A stretch of DNA of 64,000 bases. It comes from Nicotiana tabacum (lineage: Eukaryota; Streptophyta; Magnoliopsida; Solanales; Solanaceae). Below the pieces are notes generated by a model that ran no database searches, had not been told where the DNA came from, and worked only from the letters and a program-made list of their open reading frames with translations. The DNA is taken from NCBI RefSeq assembly GCF_000715075.1, contig NC_134087.1, forward strand, positions 108,477,161 through 108,541,160. Reading direction: 5' to 3'. Each line of letters opens with the position of its first letter. Positions within the stretch are counted from its first letter, which is position 1. This document shows positions 25,308-38,084 of this stretch, one piece after another. The translations under genes and the position numbers were made by a program.

Positions 25308-27095
25308 TTATTAATAAGATTTTAACAAACAAAACTTATTTTGATCAAAACAAAAAAAACATATGCTCACTTTCCTCAAGAGGATTTCTGAACACGACCT
25401 CTCAGCACTTCAGGGACGAAGATTTTTAAGGTTGTGTGAAAAAACAAGAGGTGGCCATTTGTACAAAGGCAGCCTTCCGGGTTCCTTTTGGGAACATTTG
25501 GCTGTTTTTGATATAAATGGCGTCACCCGACCCTATGAAAGAAAAATACACTTTTGGCGTTTTTGCTACTTTATTAATTTTCAAAAAAAAATGGGAGGTT
25601 GGACCCAGCGGGGGTTGCCTACGTATCTCACATCCGGTTAGAATCAAACCCGCGTAGTTCGGGAAATCAAGAATAAGTAGATGAACTAACTTCCTTTTTT
25701 GAATTTGTGAAAGAACTACTTTAAAAGGAGAAAGGAAATATTTTTGATTGATTTTCTTTTTAAAAGAAAGACTTCTAAGATATATTTTTTTTTTAATTTC
25801 CATTTGTTTTTTTTCTTATTCTAAAGGAAGAAGAAAATATTTTTCGGAATTTTACCTTTAATAAAAGAAATGCTTCTAAAAAATATTTTTTTTTTGAATT
25901 TTGAATTTTCTTTTCAATTTTGAAAGAAGAAAAATATTTTCGGATTTTTTTCTATCTTATTATACATTTTTTTTTAAAAAAAAAATAGTTAAAAGACTTT
26001 CTAAAGAAGTTAATAATGGAAAATATTTTTGGATTTTTTTTTTGTTTTTGAAAATTGGGGGTCTAAAAACCTTTCTAGACTTTTTGGCAAGACAAATATT
26101 TTTGCAACAAATAAAGACATATATATATATTTTGGAAATAAAAACTTTTGGATATATATATATATATACATGTATATATTTGTGACAAATGTATATATTT
26201 GTGACAAATAATGAAAGACTCTTTTTTTTATTATTATTATTATTATTTTTTGAATTTTCATAAAAAACCCATTTTAAAAAAGTAAGACTCTTTTTAATTT
26301 TTATTTTTATGACAAGACAAACTATATATTTCTATATATTTTTTTTTTGAAAAACAAAACAGAACAACGATTTTTTTTTCTATTTTTCCTTTGCTTTTAA
26401 TAAAACAAACTAATAAGATGTTTTTTTTTCTTTCCAAAATTTCGGCAGAGTTTTGACAATATTTGGGTATTGGGTTTTTTCAAAAATAAACAATCAATTC
26501 CCTAACCGCTATTTCCTTTTTTTCAATTTCACAATATTCATAATATTCAAACACCGGTCAGCATGCGGGCATGAGACAAATAAATGCACGGAAAACAAAT
26601 AGGATGCATCAGGATGGCCTTTTCATATCAGGTTGCTAGTCCTAGACGGACCCAACCCCTATGTTGAGTCCCCTAAGTCAAATGCAACGTGATGCAAATA
26701 AGCGTTCCTACTAGGGATCCGGCATGAAGTCACGTTATTCTATGTTCAAAACCTGGGTCGGTGTTCTAGACAGTGTACCCGAGCGGACCACTCGAGTTGA
26801 GGAAGGAGCTCCTGTCCGGGAACCAAAAGGCCAGCCGGCTTAGAAACTTTCCGAGCCTCTTTTATTTAGGGTATGACACTAACAGAATAGGGAGTCTTAA
26901 CCAGTAAGCACATCCCCGGAGGTAAGAAGAGTAGGTTTCGGCACAGTTTATATACAGTTCAGATAATATCAAAGCGGTAAAGGCAACATTTAGCACATTA
27001 GGCTCAAAACATGTAAAAATCAGATAAAGCCAAATATAACAATTTATCTAAGCTCGAATTTCTAACCCTGAACCAGTGGTTCTGGTTTAAAGTAT
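25308..27095 (-). other. Ogre B leader (5' UTR)
   Basis: Leader from PBS to ORF1. Next to the PBS is a block shared with A and C (about 26545-27060, with CTAGTCCTAGACGGACCCAA and CTACTAGGGATCCGGCATG), then a long A/T-rich tract with TA runs (25700-26450), motif 1 (25619-25660) and a second block shared with C (about 25395-25545, GACGAAGATTTTTAAGG). A packaging role would be the usual guess for the conserved block but is not shown. Confidence 0.65.
25619..25660. other. Hairpin motif 1, B site 4 (leader)
   Basis: CTACG pairs with CGTAG; inner TCTCAC faces GTTAGA with one mismatch; flanking CCC and GGG could extend the stem. Confidence 0.6.
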
Positions 27096-27113
27096 TCCCC
27101 AGCAGAGTCGCCA
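27096..27113 (-). other. Primer-binding site of Ogre B
   Basis: TGGCGACTCTGCTGGGGA on the minus strand, separated by GCTC from the 5' LTR; identical to the sites of A and C. Confidence 0.87.
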
Positions 27114-29806
27114 GAGCTATCACACCTCCTTTTTACATACCCGCGTGGGTACAAGGGAGTTTTTTCCAATTAAAGGACAATCGAAACGGGATTCGTTTAT
27201 TTATTTCAGAGTCGCCACTTGGGAGATTTAGGGTGTCCCAAGTCACCAATTTTAATCCCGAATCTAGGAAAAGAATGACTCCATATTACAGTCTGCGCAC
27301 CAGAAATCCGGATAAGGAATTCTGTTAACCCGGGAGAAGGTGTTAGGCATTCCCGAGTTCCGTGGTTCTAGCACGGTCGCTCAACTATTATATTCGGCTT
27401 GATTATCTAATTTTATACAAATATGAACTTATGTGCAAAATTTTATCTTTTTACCGCTTTCTTACTTATTGTTATTATTTTACGAGAATTGCAACGTCGT
27501 GGAAACATATCTCGAACCACGTTACATCAATGCACCCGTAGTTGTTTGGCATATCTCGACTCGGTTGAGATTTGGATTTGGGTCACATAAATGTGCACCC
27601 GAGTTAAGGAAAATAAATTATTAAAGGCGCGCCTAAAGCAACTAGTGTCTTGTTATTTTGGGGAAGGCCGTAAAATTCGCTAAACGGTCTGTCCTCGAAT
27701 TCTAAGTATTTTAATATATACATTTAGAGGGCCCCGCAGCTTGTGCATTTTTTGTTTGTCGAGGCTCGTCTCATTCATTATTAAAAAGAATTTGCAATGT
27801 CATGGAAATACATCTCAGATCACGTCACAATCAATGTACCCGTGATTAGAGACACATTTCGATTTCTTTGAGATTTGGATTTGGGTCACATAAATGTGCA
27901 CCCGAGTTTAAGGAGATAACATTATTAAATACGCGCCTAAAGCGACTAGCGCAGGGTTATTTTGAGAAAAGGCCGTGAAGTTCGCTAAGAGGCCGATCCC
28001 GAGTTCTAAGTAATTAACACATACATTTGTGAGGGCCCCGCAATCTATATATTTTACTAGGCGAGGCTCATCTCATTTATTTTAAATGGACAAATCCTAA
28101 AGCGACTACATCTTTTCTATTAAAATTAGTCTCTAAAATAAATAAAGAAAATCCTAATTAATTACGAGCTTTTTTTTATTTAAGAAAGCATGGCATACTA
28201 ATTGCTATATTAATACAAATATTGATGAACAAGAATTTTACTAAAAAAAAATCGAAATTATAAATAAAATAAAAATTTGACAACTAATATTCAAAAGAAT
28301 CAAATATAGTTAGATTGAAGCTCGCATTGTTATATATATAAAAAAAACTATTGGAATTAATTATTCACAACCATTTGAAACTGGATTTAACCATAATTAC
28401 TAAAGCTTAATAGAAAGTTTATTAGACTTAAACGTTCTTCTAATTTTGTTTGAACTCAAATCATGCCTTAATACCTAATTCACGAAATTTAGTTCAAATT
28501 CATGCCTTAGCTAAATTTAAGTACTTGTTCACAATTAACCTACTGTTGATAATCTTAGAACCTTCATAGCTAGTGAATTAACCCGTTTTGCCAAGCCGAT
28601 TCATTAAAGACTAACTTATGTTATTTTCTCTTATTCCAATTATTATTCAATAATACATAAAATAGCCTAAATACAATCAATAAAAGGAACAGAGAAAAAG
28701 CGAAATTAAAACTTCAAAATTCGATTCTTCATATGTATTCATGCTTCCACATTTTTAGCTTGCAATAACTAGTATTACATTCGTGTACCTGGTATTGGGA
28801 AACAAGAGAAGATGAAGCTGAGAAGCAGCAACAGTAGTAACAATGTAGCACAACAACGACAGTCCAGCAACACAGGAATAGACCAGTAACAGTAGGAATA
28901 GTAGAAAACCCAGGAGACTATAAACGACTCCAAGTATAGATAAGAAGTAAAAGGCAGGAAGGTTCTGACTATTTCAGATCTTAAGCGAGGCAATGAAACA
29001 GTAACTATTCTTTTTCAACTTCAAAACTCTCCAAAATGAATTCTGCCCCTGTATATTCAGTGTATCCAGAATGTATATCGGGTGTATACTTCTCACTCCG
29101 CCCCCTCTTTTTTTCTTCTCTCTATCTAGTTTTTCCTCTTTTTTTCCACCCCTTCTTCCTAAATTTTCTCTTCTATTTATAGCAAAATTTTCGAAATTTT
29201 CAGATTTGTTTTTTTATTATTTTATTATTTTTTTAATTAAAAGAAATCCCACTTACAAATTGCTTTTATTTTTTTAGAAAAAGAAATCCCACCTTTATTT
29301 ACTTTTATTTTTAAAATTCCAACTTTAATTACTTTATCTTATTTAAAATCCTACTTTTTATTTTTTTAAAAGAGAATCTCACTTTATTTAACTTTTCTTT
29401 AAAAAACAAACCACTATCTTTTCTTTTTCTTTTAAAAATGCTACTTTCAATTACTTTAAATTTTTTAAATTTTCAGATATCTTTATATTTATTTTTTAAT
29501 TCCAACCTTATTTTACTTTTAAAATTTTTTAAAACTTTTTACTTTTTTTAAATTTTCTACATTCTTTTACTTTTTTTTATTTTTTTATTTTTTATTTTTT
29601 TAAAATCATTTCCGAAATTACTATATATATATATATTTTAAAATAAAAATAATAAATAAAATAAAATATTTTCGGATTTTTTTTATATATAAAAAAAACA
29701 AAAAATAAAACTATTAATAGTGATAATTCACTTTTTATTTTTTATTTTTTTGGTTTTGTTTTGTGTTGGACAAAAATGAAGAAGGGGTGTTGGGTTAATG
29801 GAGCGG

Positions 29807-29914
29807 ACCGGATCGACCCGGTTTGAAACGGACCGGGTCATGGGGAAAGTTGGGCAATTATTTGGGCCTGTGGTTTGAAATTGAAGAAGGGGCCCAATCC
29901 GATTTTTCTTTGTA
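29807..29914 (-). promoter_or_regulatory. Candidate core promoter of B 5' LTR, TATA altered
   Basis: At the place of the TATA box this LTR reads CTTTGTA on the plus strand (29908-29914), giving TACAAAG where the other five LTRs have TATAAAG. The palindrome at 29807-29822 (ACCGGATCGACCCGGT) equals that in the B 3' LTR. Confidence 0.35.
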
Positions 29915-30135
29915 TTTTTGTTCTCTTTTCTTCTTTTATTTTTCTAAAACTAAATTATAAAAGTACTTAAATTATTATTAAGAACTAAATTAAGTTATAA
30001 AAGCGCAAATTAACTTCCAATAACAATTAACGCACAAATAAGTAATAATTAAGCATAAAATTGTTCATTTGGACATTAAATGCTAAAAATGCAAAAGATG
30101 CCTATTTTTGTATTTTTTATTAATTTAACAAATAA

Positions 30136-30140
30136 AAATG
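30136..30140. other. Target-site duplication of C, left (AAATG)
   Basis: It differs by one base from 46574-46578 (ACATG). The uninterrupted B 3' LTR reads AATAAACATGCATAG at this place (around 12057-12070), so the left copy carries the mutation. Confidence 0.85.
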
Positions 30141-33100
30141 TGTCGCACCTCCTTTTTCCGCCCCCGCGAGGGTGCAAGGGAGTTTTCTCCAATTAAAGGA
30201 CAGTCGAAACAGGATTTGTTTGTTTGTTTCAGAGTCGCCACTTGGGAATTTTAAGGCGTCCCAAGTCACCAATTTTAATCCCTGAATCGAGGAGAATATG
30301 ACTCTGTTTATTATTCTGCGAACCAGAAATCTTGAGTAAGGAATTCTGTTAATCCGGAAGAAGGTGTTAGGCATTTCCGAATTCCGTGGTTCTAGCACGG
30401 TCGCTTAACTGTTTTTATTCTTGGCTTAATTATCTCGATTTTACATTTTTATTGCATGATTTTGTTACCGCTTTTGTTTAGATTGTTTATAATTAAAGAC
30501 CCTTCTTCGAATCGAATCACGCGTACGTGTATTCGTTTTATATATTATATATTTTTTAACGTGAAAAATCGTGTCACGCGTACGTGTACACAATGATATT
30601 GATAATATATTTATTATAAAATAATTATTTTTTCGAAATTGTGTTTTAAATAAAATCAAGAACATTCGCACTTTTTGTATGATTAAGTAGTAAACCGCAC
30701 ATCTCGGGTTTTATGAAATTAATTTAAGATCCTCCGACGAATCTCTTTTTAATAAAAATTTGCTCGAAGTTGCGCGAACGCATAATCCGAATTGCCTTTA
30801 GAAGTATAATCAACTCACGCGAACGCATCCTTAATTATGCAAATATTCTTAACAGTAATATAAATTCTCTACAAATGTTTAGTGCATCCATCTATTTTTT
30901 AAATGTAAGAGTCATGGAGAATCACCGATTGGGATGCCACCAAATTTCTTGACAAAGAATTCAAAATTTATTAGGCGTTTCTACAAGTCTTATTTTACGC
31001 GTATGAATTATATACCTCAAAACTATTCAAATTTTAAAGAATTAATGATATGAAAAAGAAACAAACAACATGTAACTAAAAATACTACCATTTTTATCGT
31101 GGATACAACATTAATATATCAAAAATCGAATCGCATATAAAACTGGAAAAAAGAATTAATTTTATAAACAAATTAATAGTTTCTGAAGAATTTTTATTGT
31201 TATATTTAATGCGAACTCTATTTCTACATATCCTTGACATAAAATGTTGCAATTCGTGCTTATAAATCCCATATCCTTCTTATATGCTTGTTTTTAGTCC
31301 AAAGTTATAATTGTTTGGTTAATTTGTTTCCAATAGTAGATAAGAATCAAGTTGATAAGAAAGAGAACTATTATACAAATTGATTCAATAAAATTGCATC
31401 ACATGCAATATAGTTGTACGTTTGAACCATTCCTAATATTCTAAACTCGTAACGAATTATATCAACTCACCTTTCACTTATGGTTATACATGTAACTGTT
31501 TATCACGCCATGTACGAACAACATACAAATTTCATCAATCTAGCTTTAAATAAAATCGGACTTTTGTGACAAAATATGCTAGTAATGTAGTTTCTTGATA
31601 CTTCCATACTATTCCATATTTAGCCAACAATATCATAAGATTTAATTAATGGCTAGCTTTCTGCCATGTTCCCTATCTTATAATTTGAATATAGCTATAC
31701 TTAATGAAATTCTGAAATAAATAACATTATTACAAAGCTTATGCAAATTTCAAAGGATGATTAACTAACAGTTCTCACATCAAATGTAAGCTACTATATT
31801 AACCAGCTGAAACAAAACTGAAATTTAAACTAATAGATTTAAACGAGTAAAAGACATAATTATAATTCCGAACTTCATTTATTTGGCAATGTTGAAGCTT
31901 TCCACAACATGAGTCTAAAATATATACCTGATATTGGAAGCAAAAGAAAATGAAGATGAGAATCAGCAGCAGTAATAACAGTACAACAACAACAACTGCC
32001 CAGCAACAGTAACAACCCAGTAACAGACCGGTGGAGTAGTAATCCCAAAAACAAAAGCTTTAAGCTTTGAATGAAACAACAACCATTAATACTAATTTCA
32101 AACAAAGAAAGAAAGTAGAAGATTTTTTAGTTTTTATTTTTATTTTGAAAGCTTAAATATTTTTCGGAATTTTTCTTTCTCTTAAATGTTCAGCCCTTTT
32201 TTCTCTCTTCTATTCTCTGTCCATTTTTTTTCTCTCTATCTGTATGTGTATTTTCTCTCGTTTATCTCTCTGTATTGTCTATGTCTTGTGTTCAAGACTT
32301 CTTCTTATAACCCATCCCATAAACCTTTCAATTAATTAAAATCCATACTTTTTCTCTACCCAACCCATTATCTTTCTACTAATCCCCATTACATTAAATA
32401 AACATATCACACCACCCCATTATATTTTGTCCCCCATGCTTCATTTAAAATAATGCAAGATTCCCCCTTTAAATTAAATCTTGTCCCCCTTTATATTAAA
32501 CAACTATATCACAACCCACCCCATTTCATTTTGTCCCCCATACTTCAAATAAACAATTTCAAAATGTACAATTCCTAAACTACCCCTCACGACCTTACTG
32601 AAATTACCAAACTACCCCTGAACGTACTACAAATTACCAAACTACCCATCAGCTATAACACATCATTTAATCAAACATAACCAAAATATAGACAATATGA
32701 TCAATTTCTAACAATGTTCAAACAACAATATGAACACGGATGAACATCATAACAACAATATCACATGAACACGATTTTAACAACATTTTAACAACAAATC
32801 ACACGAACACAAATTGAACAACAAAGAACAACTAAAATTTGATTGAACAAATTTTTAGCAACAAACAATCCTATTTTCGGATTCAACAATTACAACAAAC
32901 AAGTATATTTAGATTTCTAACTTCAATCATATTGAACTTAAAATCAACTACTCTAACAACATTACAACAACAATTCCTATATTAAACTTTATGAGACAAA
33001 TTCAAGAAATAATCACAAATGGTAAACAAGAAATCAAGCTATACAAATTTCGGATTCAAGAACAATCAAACAAAGTATGAACATGAATTAAATCTATTTT

Positions 33101-34482
33101 AAACAACAAACATGATGGATTTAAACGATTAAACCAACATATTTCTCTAAACACAACTAAATTCTTTTAGACAAATAACAAGATCGACGAATAAACAATT
33201 ATGAACTTAAGCTTAAACTTAACAATATTAACAACTTCTAACAATACATAAACACATGAAACAAATTGAAGAAATAGTTAATTAAATTTCAATTTGAATC
33301 TAACAAACATCAAACTAACAAATACTTACTTAAACAATAATACAAACATGAAATAAACATGAAAACAACTAATTAAACTTCTATTTTGAAATCTGAAAAT
33401 TAATTTAACAAACAACATGAACACACTAGAAAATTATTTCAAAGATGAACAACGAACAAAACAAGGATTAAATCATTTAACGATTTTAACTTTTAGAAAT
33501 ATAAAAACGAAATATGGACAAAATAAAACTCAAAAACAACTAACCGGAGATGAATCAACGAAGAACTTTGATTGTAAACAAATCTGTCTGAGCCTCGACC
33601 AAAGCTCGAACAAATGACGACGAAGACGAAGAGAAGATGAAGCAGCCCGTAGCTACTGCCGCGACGAGCAGCAGCAGTAGTCCGTCCAACACCTGCTGCG
33701 ACGAGCAGCAGCAGCACGACGTCGAGACAGCAGCAGCGGCGGCGACAGGCAGCAACAGCGGCGGCGACAGGTAGCAGCACAGCGCGGACAGCCATGGATG
33801 CTTGGTTGGAGCTTTGGAAGAAGAAGAAGAAGATAGGAGAGGGGGGCGGATGGTTTAGATTTTAGGGTTTTCTTCTTTTAGTTTTTGTTTTGTTTTGTAA
33901 AATGTAAGACAAAAGGGGTTATGGTCTTTTGGGTTATGGACTGGGTCGACCCAGTTCGAAATGGACTGGGTCGTAGGGAAGATTGGGCCATTTTTTGGGC
34001 CTATGGCTTGAAATCGAAGAAGAGGCCCAATTCCGACTTTCTTTATATTTTCGCTCTTTTTCTTCTTTTATTTCTCTAAAACTAAATTATAAAAATACTT
34101 AAACTATTATTAAGAATTAAATTAAGTTATAAAAGCGCAAATTAACTCTCAATAACAATTAACGCACAATTAAGTAATAATTAAGCATAAAATTGTATAT
34201 TTGGACATTAAATGCTAAAAATGCAAACGATGCCTATTTTTGTAATTTTTAATTTTTTGTAAACAAATTTAATTAGTAACAATTATAGAATTAAATCCTA
34301 CATGCAAATGCGACATATTTTTGTATTTTTTTATTAATTTAACAAATAAACAAACACAGACAAATACAAATAATTATCCAAAATATCACAAAATCTCACA
34401 AAATTTCACACCAAGGAAAATCATTTTATTTTGAATTTTTTTGGGAGTAATTCTCATATAGGGCAAAAATCACGTGCTTACA
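30141..34482 (-). repeat. Ogre C 3' LTR
   Basis: This 4342-bp LTR is collinear with 42207-46573 and shows very few substitutions. It includes two ACGCGTACGTGT elements (about 30520 and 30576), A/T-rich middle sequence, a CAG/CGA-rich block (33610-33790) and, towards U3, the palindrome at 33940-33955. No gene is visible. Confidence 0.93.
33940..34053 (-). promoter_or_regulatory. Candidate core promoter and palindrome, C 3' LTR
   Basis: CTTTATA on the plus strand at 34041-34047 gives TATAAAG on the element strand. The palindrome ACTGGGTCGACCCAGT (33940-33955) is perfect and differs from the A version at two symmetric positions. Confidence 0.4.
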
Positions 34483-34499
34483 GCTGCCCCTCTTTGCCC
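34483..34499 (-). other. Polypurine tract of Ogre C
   Basis: GGGCAAAGAGGGGCAGC on the minus strand directly before TGTAAGCACG; identical to A and B. Confidence 0.8.
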
Positions 34500-34591
34500 G
34501 AAGACACGAAGGGTTTTCGTGCAAAGATAAAGCGAGCGATTTTTGCCCATCCGAGTACTCCGTGTGAAGCATTTTTTTGAAAAAGATTTGA

Positions 34592-34659
34592 CCGAACCTT
34601 TGCTTCAAAGGTTTCCTACATATCCTGGGCTAAACAGGAATCAGGTCAATGTAGTTCGG
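34592..34659. other. Hairpin motif 1, C site 1 (near PPT)
   Basis: Same arms as B site 1: CCGAA/TTCGG, CTACAT/ATGTAG, TCCTG/CAGGA. Confidence 0.7.
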
Positions 34660-34980
34660 GAAATTTTGGTAGCTGGGACTACCGTTGGACTGCAATGTTA
34701 CTGTTGTTGCATGTTATTACTACTTGCTTACCGATCTCCTTGTTACACCGTGCTTAAAAAGAAAACAAGAAGCTAAGCTATACTGCAATTTTTCTTGTTG
34801 CCTTGCTTTCTTGTCTACTTGCATTTTTTCCGGTGCTTTTCTTCTTTTTGACACATGCACTTGAGTTTGTGCTGTGACCTCTTGTTGCAACCTTCTGTTT
34901 CCCGGTGCCGGGGAATTTTATTGTTTCCTGCTGGGGATTCCTATTGTAACCCTCTGTTTTATTGTCCTCTGACTTGATCT

Positions 34981-35275
34981 TGAAATGTATGCCTCTATTA
35001 TCTGGGCGGGCTCCCAACTTCAATACTTGAAAATTAAAGACTTGAAATGTATGCCTCTGTTATCTGGGCGGGCTCCCAACTTCAATGCTTGAAATGTAAA
35101 GACTGAAATGTATGCCTCTGTTGTCTGGGCGGGCTCCCAACTTCGACGCTTGAAATATAAAGACTGAAATGTATGCCTCTGTTATCTGGGCGGGCTCCCA
35201 ACTTCAATGCTTGAAATGTAAAGACTGAAATGTATGCCTCTGTTATCTGGGCGGGCTCCTAACATCAATAACAAC
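34981..35275. repeat. 61-bp tandem array, five units (C 3' UTR)
   Basis: Units read GAAATGTATGCCTCTGTTAT then CTGGGCGGGCTCCCAACTTC and a variable tail. Each carries TGGG CGGGCT CCCA, an inverted pair around a CGGGCT loop. Confidence 0.9.
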
Positions 35276-35665
35276 TTTAGAAATAAACGCCATTCCTCTC
35301 TTCAGGCGGGCTCCTGACTTCAACAACAACTTTGAAAATAATCGTCATTCCTCTCTTCAGGCGGGCTCCTGACTTCAACCAATACATCGCCATTCCTTTC
35401 TTTAGGTTGGCAAGATTTCAACAAAAAATGCCTTTCCTCTCTTCAGGCGGGCTCCTGACTTCAACAACAACTTTGAAAATAATCGTCATTCCTCTCTTCA
35501 AGCGGGCTCCTGACTTCAAACAATACATTGCCATTCCTTTCTTTAGGTTGGCAAGATTTCAACAATCTTTTTTTTTTACGCCTTTCCTTTCTTCAGGCGG
35601 GCTCCTGATTTCAACCAATAAATCGCCTTTACTTTCTTCAGGCGGGCTCCTGACTTCAACCATTT
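35276..35665. repeat. Second tandem array, CAGGCGGGCTCCTGACTTCAA units (C)
   Basis: About nine related units of variable length contain CCTCTCTTCAGG, CGGGCT and CCTGACTTCAAC. The loop core CGGGCT is shared with the 61-bp array, but the flanking arms are CAGG and CCTG. Some copies are degraded, such as TTTAGGTTGGCAAGATTTC. Confidence 0.85.
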
Positions 35666-35699
35666 TTTTTTCAATTCAAACTTCCTTTTTTTTTAAAAA

Positions 35700-36775
35700 A
35701 AAATTATCCTAGGAGAAAATTCATCAGACTAGGATTTGATATCTTATCTTAGGAGAAAGATTCATCGGACTAAGATTTGATATCTTATCTTGGGAGAAAT
35801 ATTTCATCAGACCAAGATTGTGACTCTAGGAGATAAATCGTCAGACTAGGTCCATTTTGTTGTGATCTTAGGAGAAAGATTCATCCGACTAAGATTTTAT
35901 TATATTATCTTGGGAGAAAAAATTTCATCAGACTAAGATTTTGACTCTAGGAGATAAATCGTCAGACTAGGTCCATTTTGTTGTGATCTTAGGAGAAAGA
36001 TTCATCCGACTAAGATTTTATCTTGGGAGAACAATTTCATCAGACCAAGATTTTGACTCTAGGAGATAAATCGTCAGACTAGGTCCATTTGTTGTGATCT
36101 TAGGAGAAAGATTCATCCGACTAAGATTTTATCTTGGGAGAACAATTTCATCAGACCAAGATTTTGACTCTAGGAGATAAATCGTCAGACTAGGTCCATT
36201 TGTTGTGATCTTAGGAGAAAGATTCATCCGACTAAGATTTTATCTTGGGAGAACAATTTCATCAGACCAAGATTTTGACTCTAGGAGATAAATCGTCAGA
36301 CTAGGTCCATTTGTTGTGATCTTAGGAGAAAGATTCATCCGACTAAGATTTTATCTTGGGAGAACAATTTCATCAAACCAAGATTTTGACTCTAGGAGAT
36401 AAATCGTCAGACTAGGTCCATTTTGTTGTGATCTTAGGAGAAAGATTCATCCGACTAAGATTTTATCTTGGGAGAACAATTTCATCAGACCAAGATTTTG
36501 ACTCTAGGAGATAAATCGTCAGACTAGGTCCATTTGTTGTGATCTTAGGAGAAAGATTCATCCGACTAAGATTTTATCTTGGGAGAACAATTTCATCAGA
36601 CCAAGATTTTGACTCTAGGAGATAAATCGTCAGACTAGGTCCATTTTGTTGTGATCTTAGGAGAAAGATTCATCCAACTAAGATTTGATATCTTATCTTG
36701 GGAGAAAAATTTCATCGGACCAAGATTGTATCGGGAGGTAAATTCATCAGACTAGGACTTTTTATCCTAGGAGAA
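35700..36775. repeat. 111-bp tandem array of three hairpin-like subunits (C)
   Basis: About eight units step by 111-112 bp (for example GTTGTGATCT at 36091, 36202 and 36313). Each unit has three related subunits with the core GGAGA...TTCATC.GAC: one with arms TCTTAG/CTAAGA, one with TCTTGG/CCAAGA and one with CTAG/CTAG. At the left edge a variant has TCCTAG/CTAGGA. Confidence 0.9.
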
Positions 36776-37982
36776 AAATGTAGTAAAGATCAATGATTTG
36801 AGAAACTTACCTTCGTAATTTCTTCTTTTCTTTTCTCCTTCCTTCGCGCTGCTTTGTTCTTGCTTGCTGGGGATAATACCACTGCGGTAGTTTTCTTTCT
36901 TCCCCTCCTTCAAATTCAATTTTTTTTTTCTCTTTTTTTCAGAATTTATTTTCTCTCAACACTGCTGGGGATAAAAGTGTTATCTTCTTGGGATAACGTC
37001 GTTGAGGATAACGTTGCTGGGGAATTTTATCCCTTCAAATCGATGCTTCATTCTTCTGGAAGCTCCTAGGGATGATAATGGCTTTTGTTTTTCTGAGCAC
37101 AAATGTCATCCCTTTGTTCTGTCTGCTGGGGATCAATTTCCTCCATTGGAAACTTATTATAATGGGGCAACACTGGTTCAAAGACCACTTCCCTTGAGAC
37201 TGGTGTTATTTTTTATTCTTCCTCAAATGGGTACCTAACTTCCAGAAAATTTTCCAAAGTCATCAATGTCATTTCTTTTACCTGTTTCAAAACAAAATTT
37301 GTTAGCTTAAAGCGTGGTAGTTGGTTGTGATACTCCACTGGGACGGCTTTTCCCTTTTTCCTTCCTTGCTCTGCATTCCACAAGGGATGATATTATTTGC
37401 TGGGGATAATCCTTTTCTGCTGGGGATATCCCTCTTCTTTCGTGGCATGGCTCGGAGACTTGCATTTTCCCGACCTTTTAGTCTCGCATGAATTTTCCAA
37501 GTCATGCTTATTGCTCTCCTTGTTTTGTCCACGGGCCTTGGCCTTGAGGTTTTAATAACCTCTGATTTCGGCAAGGATATCCCTCTTGACACTCGTCGAT
37601 CCTTTTGTCAATTCCCTTTTGCTGGGGATATCTTTCTTGACATTGGCCTCGCGCTTGTTCCTTCCTGACTATATCACTTGGATGTATTAGTCAGATCTTA
37701 TCTTGGAAAGCTGATGGCCTATTTTGAAGTCATTTCCTACTGGTTCCGACCAAACAGACTCTACTGGGGAAATTTCTATGAAAGGAAAAGATAAAAGGGA
37801 ACAGAATAAAAGACAACGGAAAAAGATGACTCTTTAACAAAAGAAACTATAAATAAAAACCTATCAAACGCAAATACCGACTCTAATGGTCATGACATGC
37901 ACATGTGGCCCATCCTCTGCCGTCAATCGTCTTTCAAGACCTTCAATTGGCGATTCCCCATCTGATTCCCAATCTTATTCGA

Positions 37983-38084
37983 CTTGTAGTGCCCGAAGGG
38001 TTTTCACTATCAAGCCTCTCTCATTTTGGTTTTTCTCTCAGCTTTCATCGCCTTATGGTGTCCGTGAAGATTTTCACCGATAAG
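37983..38084. other. Hairpin motif 2, two copies in C
   Basis: Copy 1 (37983-38014) pairs CTTG and AGTG with CACT and CAAG; copy 2 (38052-38084) pairs CTTAT GGTG with CACC g ATAAG perfectly apart from the bulged G. Confidence 0.6.

Larger units (their letters stand above)
27118..30140 (-). repeat. Ogre B 5' LTR, part 1
   Basis: It begins TATCACACC instead of TGTCACACC, a change in the terminal dinucleotide next to the PBS. It is collinear with 9040-12065 and is broken after AAATG (30136-30140) by element C, continuing at 46579. The same internal duplication and A/T-rich zone are present as in the 3' LTR. Confidence 0.92.

Noticed and set aside
30512..30600. Repeated ACGCGTACGTGT sites in C LTRs as possible operators
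   Set aside because: They occur as a pair in each C LTR, but nothing links them to a known factor or to the core promoter.
35700..36775. Centromeric satellite
   Set aside because: Only about eight units, confined to the 3' UTR of element C and bounded by element sequence on both sides.
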